DNA from: Cephalotrichum gorgonifer
Lineage: Eukaryota > Ascomycota > Sordariomycetes > Microascales > Microascaceae
DNA length: 64,000 nt
Assembly: GCA_900312665.1 (NCBI GenBank)
Contig: ONZQ02000001.1
Coordinates: 3,107,538 to 3,171,537, forward strand
Direction: 5' to 3'
Part shown: piece by piece, positions 1 to 10,378 of the stretch
Layout: every line of letters begins with the position of its first letter
How positions within the stretch are numbered: position 1 is the first letter of the stretch
Notes under the pieces: generated by a model
Told to the model about the DNA's origin: nothing
Database searches by the model: none
The model's input: the letters and a program-made list of their open reading frames with translations, nothing else
Made by a program: the position numbers and the translations under genes

Positions 1-177
1 AGGTGGCGAGGCTGCAGGGGAAGCATTTCCTTGCGTGGCAGATCTACTCCGCCGGGGTTGAAGTCGGCAGACGCAACGGTTTGGCTGGCGGTGCGATGTT
101 TCGAGTACGTTCATCTACATTCCGGCCACTCTTTTCTCTGGGATCCTCCGTTAACGGTGTTGTAGAAGCTACTCGAT

Positions 178-1726
178 ATGAGGAGTCGCCTCCATAGCAA
201 ATTCTGCCGCCTGAACCCTCTCGAGCTGCCCGGGGAGATCGTGGAGCAGATACTCAGTTACTTTGACACGAGGGCCCTCTGGTACGAGTCTACGCCCTCC
301 CCGGCACTATACCATCTCTCTAACATGATTCAGTGCCTGCCTCCGCGTATCAAAGTCTTGGTGGAGGGCCTTGACGGGTAGGCCCTTCATCTGGAGGCAC
401 ATGTCGTTCGACCCGCTGGCGAGGCATATACCGGGCCTCAACTCACTGCGACGAATTATCAAGTATAGCAACAACGACCTGAGGTCCCTGTCGATCCCGA
501 ACACCAACAAGTTCAACCTCGAACCCAAGTTTCCGGCCATACTCACGGGGTCCAGGAACATGACTGACCTGCACCTCCACGGCACCCCGGTCAATTGTGG
601 GGACGGGCTCTCCCGCGCTACCTGGCCGCTCTCTAAGCTCACGCATTTGACCCTAATGTCTTACATGTTCTGGGAACATAGCGCTCCTGGGCCTAGCGAT
701 ACAAATAGACTTCTAACGGATATCCTCATCCGCAATGCGGACCACATCTCCTTCGTTTCCATCACCTCCGACCACATAAACTTCGGTCCGTCATGGCCGC
801 GGATGGAGAAACTGAAGCACCTGAAGCTAGTAGAGGCCCCTAAGCAGACTCTCCCTAATACGATGCGCCACAGACAGACGGTCGACATAGCCCTATTACA
901 GTCCAAGGCACCGAACCTGGAGCAGCTCTGGCTTGATGCCTGCCACTTCTCAAATACGTTGGAGGAGGACAGTCCGAATACGGACTGCTTTCGCCATCTC
1001 AGGTTCCTTATTGTCGGCCCCAGGGTCTACTGGCCCTGCGTGGGGGCGCCCGTCAAGGAGCTTGTCTTCCTCCACCGCGTTGGCATCGGCACGACGGATC
1101 AGCCTGAAGAAGTATTCCACTTGTCTGGCGTCGCCGATCCCAACCATCCACTCCCAGACAATGTGCTAGGGAAGGCACAGCATATGTATCTGCCGCAGTT
1201 TTCACCCGATTCCGTGTACGATGAGCCTGCCAAGGCGTGTATACGACAGGGTGTCGGGCGGGCGATCAAAGGGGGGACGCTGCGGACGCTAGCACTAATG
1301 GTATACATGTCAACCCATCACCAAGACTACCTCTCCACGTTCGACTGGATTCGCGGATGCCCCTCCGTCCGCACTCTCTCCATCTCCATCTGTTCAGAGC
1401 CCTACAACTCCCAGGCGGAGCTTCTAGTGGGCCAGGGAGTGTATCCGAACGTCGACACTTCCCCGAGACTGGTAGGGGAGTTTGTGCATTCGTTTCCCAA
1501 TCTAGAGACGCTGGAGGTGTTAGGCGATGCGGGCTTTGTAACGACACTCGGAATCATCATCGAGGCCTCGGTTGGGGTTGGCGACCGTACTCCTATCAAG
1601 AAGGTGTACCAGGAAGGTATAACCGGGTATCCCTTCGACAAGGTACGACAATACCTTGGGGGGAAGTCGGTGGAGCTGGTGTATGGGCGCATTCCGGATC
1701 CCAAGTTCCCCATCGAGTTGGAGTAG
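178..1726 (+). CDS. F-box/LRR-like protein gene, frame broken near 370-381
   Basis: Two abutting reading frames look like one gene. The first runs from the ATG at 178 to a TAG at 379-381 and carries an F-box-like start (LPGEIVEQILSYFDTRALW, about residues 17-35). The second is one base out of phase, is open from about 329, and runs to a stop at 1724-1726. It encodes some 450 residues with repeated short leucine-rich stretches (such as LTHLTLMSY and LKHLKLVEA). Sequence on either side of the break reads naturally if one base near 380 is surplus. An intron from a GTACGA at about 282 to the TAG near 380 would also bypass the stop, but the nearest CTAAC-like branch site lies too far from that acceptor to be convincing. 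F-box proteins recruit substrates to SCF ubiquitin ligases; the substrate here is unknown. Third codon positions look less GC-biased than in the housekeeping genes nearby, as is usual for fast-evolving F-box families. A pseudogene and a sequencing error are both possible. Confidence 0.55.
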
Positions 1727-2171
1727 AAAAGGAGAATGGTTACTGCATCACTTTTCCCTCATGGGATGAGTTTCTCTCTCCTGCTGGATTACTTTTTATA
1801 CCTGGAACGCATCATATGCTAGGATAGTATTGCATGCGCAGGATGCATGGACTATGGAGTATTGGGGTATTGGGGTCGTCCAAAAGGCGGACATTTGGAA
1901 CGTCTCATGTAGCGAGCGTGTAGATGATCATGTTGATCATCAGCGGCGTGGTAAAACCCAGCGCTCCCTTTATACCAGCCCCGATTCAAGAGTTGATTCT
2001 GTCGTGCTCGTATGAGTTATGTGAACGAGAAAAGGTTTTGGATATTCCATCAACGCGACCGCTTTAGGTGCGTGTAGATAGACCGCACGGTCGTGGGTCG
2101 CAGCTAAGATATATAAGACATAAACAGCGAACTCCCGCCAAGCTCCTAAACAGCCAGCTCCCACCAAACCT
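1727..2171. other. Shared 3' region between convergent F-box-like and RRP7 genes
   Basis: No gene seen. It is the common downstream region of two convergent genes. It contains a short imperfect hairpin at 1923-1941: arms GATGATCA and TGATCATC separated by three bases. This may be a transcript-end structure, but nothing else supports that. Confidence 0.5.
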
Positions 2172-3116
2172 CTAAGCCTCGGGCTTGAACTTCCCCCGCC
2201 TCTCCTTCATGCCCTCCACCCTCTTCCTGTCCTCCTCGAACCTCCTCCTCATCTTGCTCTGCTCCTCCTTCCTGGCCTCCCTCAGCTGGAACCTATAGAA
2301 TCCCTTCATGTCCTCGGCCTTCTTCGCCTCCTTCTCCGCCATCTTCCGCCTCGCCTCCTCCGCGGAGCTCTTGCTCGCCGGCGCGGCCCTGCCGCCCCTG
2401 GTGACGGTGACGAAGCCGTCGGCGTCGGGCTCGCTGCGTAGGCGCTTCGCGGCCTCTGCGGCCTCGGCCTCCATGGCGTTGTAGCGCGCGAAGGCGGCGT
2501 GCACGGCCGCCTGCGTGGCGGGCTTGTCGGCCCTCGCGAGCCTCAGGTGGGCTGTGATCCACTCGGCGCCCATGGCGGGCTCGTCGGCGGCGGACGACGA
2601 CCACGCGGGGTGCTTCTTCGTCCGGGCCGCCTTGGCGACGGCCTTGAGGACCAGCTGGAGGCTCTTCTCGTCCGCGAGGGTGACGAGGGCCGTGGCGCCC
2701 GTCTTGTGCGCGCGCCGGGCCCAGATGGCGGGCAGCGCCGGCTCACCCTCGTCGGCGGCCGACCCCCGCTTCCTCTTGCGGCCGCCGAGAGCGGCCATCT
2801 TGGCGGCCGCCGCTGGCTCGAAAATCTCGCCGCCGCTGCCGCGCAGGGGCGCCGCGCGGGCGTCGGTGTCGGGGAAGGAGGCGGACTCGAAGCGGCCCGG
2901 CCCCACGAGGGAGGCGAAGACGGCGCGGAGGTGGGACTCGGTCGCGTCGGCGGGGACGTTCTTGAGGAATAGGGTGCGCGAGTCGGTGGGCGTGGGGACC
3001 TTGGGGGCGTTTCGGCGGAGGCGGACCTCGTGGAGGGTCTGGTGGGGGTAGGATGGGAGAGGCGGCATGGAGATCTGGAGGACGGAGAAGGCGTCTTCCG
3101 CCGTTTCTGACGCCAT
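2172..3116 (-). CDS. RRP7: Ribosomal RNA-processing protein 7 (Rrp7)
   Basis: Single exon, 314 residues, starting at the ATG at 3116 (protein begins MASETAEDAF); a longer open frame upstream looks like leader. Rrp7 is a nucleolar small-subunit processome factor needed for pre-18S rRNA cleavage and 40S assembly. Evidence: an RRM-like region near residues 45-75 (TLFLKNVPADATESHLRAVF), a long Ala/Lys-rich middle with a basic RKRKRG patch, and the diagnostic C-terminus of the family. That end is FYRFQLREARKEE, then a charged helix, then MKERRGKFKP at the end. Length and domain order fit fungal Rrp7. The gene is very GC-rich in third positions and converges on the F-box-like gene. A strongly pyrimidine-rich leader sits just upstream on its coding strand. 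Confidence 0.9.
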   Translation of the reverse strand: MASETAEDAFSVLQISMPPLPSYPHQTLHEVRLRRNAPKVPTPTDSRTLFLKNVPADATESHLRAVFASLVGPGRFESASFPDTDARAAPLRGSGGEIFEPAAAAKMAALGGRKRKRGSAADEGEPALPAIWARRAHKTGATALVTLADEKSLQLVLKAVAKAARTKKHPAWSSSAADEPAMGAEWITAHLRLARADKPATQAAVHAAFARYNAMEAEAAEAAKRLRSEPDADGFVTVTRGGRAAPASKSSAEEARRKMAEKEAKKAEDMKGFYRFQLREARKEEQSKMRRRFEEDRKRVEGMKERRGKFKPEA

Positions 3117-6100
3117 TTTTGGGTGTTTTTTTTTTCTGTGTGGGGGAGAGGGGGGAAACGGCTTTAGGCTATCATGTTCGGGCGAGGGTTTTCGAGAGGG
3201 TTGTCGTGTGTTTGCGGACGTTTGGGTGGCAGTTGCTGGTTCGAGGAGACGTAGAGACTGAACTGGGATATAAAGGTTCAGATGTCGATGTAGGACCGAA
3301 ACTTTGATCGATAAGCTATTTTTTTTCGGGGCGCTATCATCGGTGTAGGTAGCCATGGTGGAGAATCCACCCCACCCCCACCGAGGCTGCTCAAATGCCA
3401 TGCATATTACATAATCTACAAGCTGCCAAATGGGTTTGAGTATGCAATAGGAGGGTCAACCCACTCTAGGGGCCAGCAAAAGGTTAGTCTACGATGGCTT
3501 GTCAAGAAACTCCCGAGGGAGAGTGTTCGATTAACCTTATGAATGTGGAGATAACACGCGCTAGTTGCATCTGACCTCGCGCATTAAATGATTGATGACA
3601 TCAATGGCAAAACGGGGTATTACTATCCGAACATTTGCGAACAAGTCGTACTCGACGTGCCCTTGAGATCTGGTTTCTAATGACTAGGGACGAAAGCTCT
3701 CCCAAGACCTGCTACCGTAATCTCGGAATCGAGAATGTGAGGTATCATCACCGCGTCCACACCCAGGATCATAAGTAGGCGGGCCCCTCCATGTAATCGC
3801 CCGCCTGGGCCGGTCCAAGCGGCCGCCGTCTCCTGTACCCAAGCCGTCGGAATATCGTAAGGTCAAACCCCCGGTCCGCCATGACGGATTCCCGAGGAGA
3901 GGGATAGGGTGGGGTGGGAGCGCCAGATCCCCGGATCCCCGACCTTGAAAAGGCGAGGGGGAAGACAAGAGGAGAAGGCAGGTATCTTGGAAGGAAAGAA
4001 AGAGCAGGGGAAAACAAGGAGGCAACCAACAAACAGAAAAGGAAGAACCAGTCCAAAAAAAAAGACAACATGCAAAGGGAAAAGAGCAAAGAGGCAACCC
4101 AAAAGCATGTGATAATAGATAGCCGAAAGGAACCCCCCGTTGATATTATTACCAGTGTCATACCTCTCCCTTCTGTTTGGCTAAAATCTCACTCGCAGCT
4201 CCCGGACCATCAGACGTCCCGTGTAAGTCCCGAAGAGAGCACAAGTTGGCGTTCGGGGTCAGCCACATCCGAGAAACCGGCTTTCTTCGTCCCATGTCCT
4301 CCCCACAAACACCACCCCCCCCTGGTTGATTCCTCTCACCTAAAGAAAGGGCAACTTGTATTACATATTACATTGCTCAGCCACGAAGAAAAATAACGAA
4401 ACAAGGAGGGGTGGAATTGGTAAGCGCGCTTATCGGTGAGAGCTGCGGCGATCGCGATCGCTTCGCTGACGTGGGCGCTTAAGAGCGATGGTGGTGGTGG
4501 TAGTGGTGGAGATGTCCCTTCTTTTTTGGGGGGCAATCGGAGAACAAGTATTGACGGGGTTCTTCGGAGAAAAAAAAAGGGAACCAGCTCCACACACACA
4601 CACTGACATGCCAGACGAAACGGGACTTCCAGTAGCCAGGTGAAAGGAAAGACAGAAACGGTGTGCGTGGGCATCATAACTAACCCTCCCTCCTCGCCAA
4701 CCCTTTTTCTTTACCCCACGTTAAGGTAAGTACTCGTATCTAAAATTAAAATCCTCATCGCCACAACGAATCACGCCTCGCCGTTTTCGGTGGGTGAAGC
4801 GTTGAAACCTGTTTCTGTTCGGTGGACGGAGTCACACCGGGCGGCGGGGCGAGGTTGAGGTCAAGGTTGAGGTGTGCGAGGAAGGAGGGACTGTGTTTCT
4901 AAGTACAAGCAGTTAGCTACATAAACTACGGGAGACAGTCCAGTCCGGGACGGTCCCAGGCTCAGGCGCCTCAGCTGCCAGCCCCGCGCCCCGCCCCAAA
5001 AGCACGCCCCCTCCTCCCCATTCCCCAATGCCCCCGGCCCAGTCGTCCCCCCCCTTCCCTAATTGCCCCAGTCCCACCACACCTTACGACTATGATTGAG
5101 GGTCGATGACATACCCACCTCAATCCTCACCGAGGCCTCCTTTCTCGTAAGCACCCTCCAGCCACACGCATCTCGCACCGCCAAAAAGCAATGGGAAGAA
5201 GGGGGCGGAGGGGGCGAGTGACCCGCTCAATAGGCGCGCCATATCCATTCTTCACCTCCCCATGTCCATCCCATGTCCCCATCCCATCCCATCCCTATCG
5301 CTTCGGATATTATTAGAAACATGCTTGGTGTGGGTCCACACAAAACAAATCCTACACTCGTATACGTCCTAGTTTACATGAAGAAAAGGAAAGAAGCAAA
5401 ATAATAATTAAAACGCCTCTAAATACAAAACTAAGGACTTTAAATAGCTGCTCCAAACAATAGGCTAGTCACCACGCCCTTTTTTACACTTTTCTTAGGT
5501 TGAACTGACCTGCATTCCGCCGCTGCATGTCTCTCTCCGCCTGCACAGATCCACCGGCCCACCCACCACTCCAACCAGTACCGCATGCTCCTGCCTACCA
5601 ATTCCGGCCCCCACACCAGGCCACCACCACACACCACCCACCACCCAGGCAGGAACCCTGCATCTAATACCCAATCCCACACTACCAGGACAGGTACGTA
5701 CCACATCCCTGGGCCCCACGTGACGTCGCACAACAGGGACGGCCAAGCTTCGGCGGGGCCCGGACATCGCTCGAAAGATATTACCCGATTGGGAAGGCTT
5801 GCACCTGTTGCCTTGCGCCTTATACACCTCCCTGACTACTCCGACACCTTCACTTACACCTGCTGCCTTGGGGGCCCAGGAGGAAATGAGTAATTCCATA
5901 GTCGGGACGGCTTGCCCCGCCACTACCTCCCCCCGCACTATGCAATTGTACCTCCCACTGCCGCGGGGTTCCATCTCTGAGCGCCCGAGGCAGACGTCCC
6001 GTCTCTGCATCTTCACTTAACCGCCGCCTGCTCTGTGCCGTGCGACAGCACGAGCACGGGCACGAGCACAACCACGGGAACACGAAATAGATCACGTACA

Positions 6101-7008
6101 TAGACATGCCGACTTTTTCAACGCATAAACAAATGTTAATATAGTCCAATTCCTTCGCAGGTCATGGGACTGGGAGGAGCGCCGCTCCACACTAGTAGTA
6201 CTCTCTATCTGAAGCCCAAGTGATAGCGCCGTGCAGTTCGGTAGACTCGCTACCATAGGCCCGGCCCTGCACAGGAACTCCCCGTGACTATCATCCCAAA
6301 ACAAGTCTATGAAACAAAACAGATTGATATAAGAAGCAGGAAAACAAACCGCGGATTAAGAGTTAAGAGACGTCGATCCCTGGTCCCGCCAGTATTCAAC
6401 ATTATCCTCGCCATGCGCACGGCGCAGACCATCATCCACCTTTCCAGCGGGGGATAAAGGGAGCGAAGAGAAAAAACCAAAAAAAAAAAAAAACCCACGT
6501 CTATCCTGTTCAGATGCATAAGGAAACCGGTAGAGGCCATGAATGCCATTCCAACGCCCGGTGGAACTTGCCACCGTCCAAGCCGACCTGCGGCTTGTCG
6601 TAAGCGCCTACCAAAGCAAGTAGCGCCGCTTTAACCCAAGCCCCGAACGCCGTGTCATGTAAAAGCAGGTAAAACACCCCCCCAAAGCCGTGGCTCATGT
6701 TCCTCATAAGCCCAAATTCTAGGAAAATAATACACATGTCCTCGTCGAGATCCGTAAGAGCGTCGTCCGTGAGAGTCGTGAGAAAAAGAAGATATCAGGG
6801 GAGATGTGTCTTGTCGTCCAGACAGGATCAATGAAAGGAAAGGAGGGAGAAGAGATAGTAAGAGAAAAAACATCACAACGTGAATGCTAAATCACATCCG
6901 CCCGGGCTAGCTCTTGAAAATGGGCGAGGATCGTCATCGTCATCGTAATCGGCGTCTTCGGTAGCGCGGCAAGCAAAAAAGGCTGTGGCGGGGCAACAAG
7001 GACGGGCG
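3117..7008. other. Gene-poor intergenic region
   Basis: Apart from the RRP7 promoter at the left end, I see no supportable gene. Open frames are short, overlap on both strands and are low-complexity (for example the Lys/Glu-rich frame at 3914-4396 and its antisense). Homopolymer and simple-sequence tracts are common. TACGAG-type words occur at about 4733 and 5355. The right end is presumably the 3' untranslated region of the minus-strand gene ending at 7009. Confidence 0.5.
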
Positions 7009-7542
7009 TCAATCGGGTGACTGGTTCAGCGTGTCGAAGTGTTCCGGGGTATCATAGTTGTTGTTTGTGTGTTGCGAGTCGTTGCTGCCACCACCACCGT
7101 GCTGCCTGAGGTTGATGAGCCCCGCCAGCAGAATGCTGAGTTCGGAGGCTAAAGCCGACGGAGGTGATATCGATGCTGGTGCTGGCCCCGACAAGAAAGA
7201 GGAGTAAAGGTATCTGATCCAATCGTGGAATTGAAACCGAGAGAGACCCGGGCGGGGTGCCGGATAGGTAAGTAAGCCCACCACCGAAGACGAGACACCT
7301 CACCGGTATCCACCCGAGCCCTTCGTGCTGGACCGGCTGCTTTGGTAGCCAGAGTCCGCGTATGAGTAAGAGGCATATGACGCGCTGCTCGTGCTAGTGT
7401 GTAGGCTGCAGAGATATCCAACGAGGATTTCCCTTTCTTGAACGCTGTGGCCCGGACGGCCATAGCCAACGCAGCGATCTACAGCATGCTGATAGTGGAG
7501 GCAGCGGCAAGCCGAGTACCGCTCAACTAGTTGATAACACAT
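7009..7542 (-). CDS. Small fungal Cys-rich protein of the MCY...CRC...HAVD type, two exons
   Basis: I do not know a function. Exon 1 (7542-7304) begins MCYQLVERYSACRCLHYQHA, followed by VDRCVGYGRPGHSVQEREIL and VGYLCSLH. This Cys/His/Tyr pattern (CRC, a Y-x-HAVD-x-C stretch, YG-x-x-GH, VGY-x-C) resembles the start of a family of short hypothetical proteins I recall from filamentous ascomycetes; the spacing could suit metal binding, which is inference. A Ser/Tyr/Gly-rich stretch follows, then a GTGAGG donor at 7303. The best phase-compatible acceptor I find is at 7214, giving exon 2 from 7213 to 7009. This ends in a Ser/Asn-rich tail (QHTNNNYDTPEHFDTLNQSPD without its first residue is the terminal segment) for about 147 residues. 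Another acceptor a little further downstream would shorten exon 2. A pyrimidine-rich stretch of roughly 2 kb lies upstream on the coding strand, suggesting a long promoter and leader. Exon 1 is much surer than exon 2. Confidence 0.6.
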
Positions 7543-9400
7543 CGTGATCTGAGTGTACCGGCACTAGAGTTCGGGGATATGCGTTTGATGGAGTGGGTTC
7601 GACGTTGGGTGCCGAGAGAGATGTGGGAAGATACCCTGTTGGTGGAAGTTTATTACAGGAACGGGAGAAGGGTCGTGTGCTTAAGAATGTGAGAGTGAGA
7701 GAGTGAGACAAAGAGTGAGAGAGCACGAAGGGAATATGTATCCAAGGATAGGATAACGAATTAATGGCGGACGATGTGGGTATGAGGATGATCGAGTGTT
7801 GCAAGAAGAAAACTGGGCTTCCAGGAAGGGCAAGGGACTTATATATTAGGAACGAAGGTTAACCTCAATAGTGGGAGAGAGGAATTAGGTATTAGGTAGC
7901 AGGGGTGTGGCTGGAGGTGGAGGTGGAGGTGGAGGGTAGGTAGGTACCATGCGAGAGGAGAGCCAGACCGAAGTGACAGAGAGAAGAAGCGCAGCAATTG
8001 GCCAAGGAGAACAATGAAGGGGGGGGAGGAGGGGGGGGGGGGGGGGTTAGGGAAACGGAACGGAGAAGAGTGGGTCAAGCGCGAACGGATTGGGGAACGG
8101 CGAAGGCATCACAGCCTTGCAACCGAAAAAGCGAAGATCCTTGTATTTGATGCATCTAGGACCTTGGCTTGTGGGAGAAGGGGTGGTGGGGAGAAGGGGG
8201 GGGGGGGGTCAGAGCCAATGTGGTGGGGTACAACAGAGGCGCGCAAGGCAGCAACCGCCCTGGATGGATGGCTGAGGAGCAAAGCCTATAGTCAAGGCAT
8301 CAGGACAGAGGGGAGGAAGGGGGGAAGGCGGATGGGGGAAGGGGGCGTGGAGGAGGGAGTCGCATTAGCAGCTCATGAGTAAGGTGAGTACGCCAGCGTT
8401 CTGGCAGGTTGTTTGGGAGAAGGGGGGGGGGGGGGGTCAGGGGTAGCTCACGCATGTTGAATACTGAAAAGGCGTTAGGACAATAGAAAATGTGGATACG
8501 AGAATAGTGGAAAGGGGAAAGTACAAGTTTTGGCGGCGGCTTGTGGGTTTGGGAGAACGGGAAGGCTCGAAAGAGAAAAGGGGGGGGGGTGCCGATGGTT
8601 TGGCAGTAATTCGAGCCAGGACCAGAAGCACCAAGCCAAGGCAAGACAAGTCCAGGAAGGCGGGCAGGCAGGCGGGCAGGCAGCCAGACGCTAGCGGTCC
8701 TTGCGGGTCGGTGTCCCAATGCTACGAGTATGTATTATTATGGGGACGGATTTGGACGGGGCGCGCGACTTTGCTACCTCCACTTCCGTCATCTTCCCAA
8801 CGCGGTGTAGAATGTATGGAAGTCCGTTTGTTGTGTGGGTCTATTAACGGTAACGGTGAAGTGAGCACCATGACCACCCCCACACTCGAAGCAACTCTGC
8901 TTCTGCTGACAAGTATTACTTGTCCTTGTATAGGCAATAGTCATTGTCGAGAGTGGAGTGGCGCGACATGCGAGGCGCAGCCCCGGTATCTGTGGCGCGA
9001 GCGGACTGGAACCGGGAGGGGAAAGATGTACCCCGACTCGTACTTTTGTAGAGTCAATAGCAGTGTCCAGTCATGGGCTGCAGGGTGAGAGACAGCAGTA
9101 AGCATCTGTGCATGAAGAGATGAATAAAAACTGGTTGGCAAGGAGGCGGGACCAGGTGAACGAGGGGGAGTCATCTGATTTCCTGTCGGCGGCCAGATAC
9201 GCGTTGCTAGGAAGGGAAGTAGATGCTATGGAGGGAGGGAGATGAAGGCAAGGTACGTAGTAGAGTGCGCTGCAATAGAGTGGAGAGTGATGGGAAGTGG
9301 GTGGATGATGATGGTAAGCCAGAAAAAAAAAGGGCGGAGCCCGTCTCACAGGGGCAAACTCGGGCGGCATTGGGCGAAGTGAAATGATGACGGTGGCGAT
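7543..9400 (-). promoter_or_regulatory. Long pyrimidine-rich (minus strand) upstream region
   Basis: The plus strand is strongly purine-rich here: (GA)-type repeats at 7690-7726, then G runs of 16 bases at 8031-8046, 13 at 8196-8208, 15 at 8422-8436 and 10 at 8580-8589. Read on the minus strand this is the CT-rich composition usual for fungal promoters and 5' leaders, directly ahead of the small gene starting at 7542. No coding frame within it is convincing. Two GGCA tetranucleotide arrays lie at 8659-8684 and 9577-9604, the second just past the region. Confidence 0.45.
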
Positions 9401-10362
9401 AAAAAGAAGATGAGATGCAAAACACCTCCATTTGCAATTTCATTTCGAGAGCCTGAGACGGTAACAAACACACCCCTTCTTTCCAGTTGGCGAGTTCGAA
9501 TACTCGTATGGGGAAGGTACAAGTACGACATGAAGAATGATGGTTGGCGAAGACAAGCACCATGCATGTATGAGGAGGCAGGCAGGCAGGCAAACAGGCA
9601 GGCAGCACCGACCACCCCATGCGCCTGCCCTGAAGGACCTGTAATAATCCCCGTAAACCTCGGTAGTCCGAACAATCGTGCGCGCCTGCCTTCCTTGTGA
9701 CCCTGACCTCGCCTGGCACTTGAGACCATCTGGTAAACTATTTTTAGGCTCTTGGGATCTCTGAGTGCAGATCTATTAGTGCTGACCAGTACACAAGGAG
9801 GGAGCACTTCCAACTCGAAACTATCACGCCCAATACCACAGCTTGCTTAGGGCTTAGGCTTGGTAATAATGGAGGTCCGTCATCTCCATTGCATTTGCCC
9901 GAGCAATGACCGGGGGGCAGCCAGCACCTGTTTCGGTCCGGGCGGTCTTACGGGCGGAGGCATAATAGGGCAAATATTCACTTGTACGAGTAAGTGACTG
10001 TCGCTGACATGACATATCCTTGCTCTCTTCTCCCAACTAGCACATAATTTTCTTCATCCATGATTGCGGCGTGCGGACCCAGGGGCTTGGGACTGGTAAC
10101 TCGAAAGGGTGGATTCGGGGTAGCCCGTCCAGAAATCCAGATCGGCGGGACTCTGAGGAAGGGGGACCCGATTCCAGACCAGCATCATCCCATCCCCGTC
10201 CCGCCATGCGGAGGGTTGCTCGCTGCAGCCTCCACTGGACCATGAAACGGCAATTTTGTACTCGTACTCGTGCTTGCAACAGCCCCCAACCAACCCCGAG
10301 TCGAAGTCCCACACTCCCTTTGACGCACTCCCTTTGATATGACCGGTCATTATCGCCAACCC

Positions 10363-10378
10363 TTACGAGTACTCGTAA
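10363..10378. repeat. Perfect 16-bp palindrome of the TACGAGTA word family
   Basis: The sequence TTACGAGTACTCGTAA is its own reverse complement. It is the longest perfect example I found of a word (TACGAGTA or CTCGTAC) that recurs in most intergenic stretches of this window. It could be a dimeric transcription-factor site or a remnant of a dispersed repeat; the sequence alone does not decide. Confidence 0.6.

Noticed and set aside
8492..9088. 198-residue plus-strand open frame
   Set aside because: Crosses G runs and the first GGCA array; low-complexity start and no motif.
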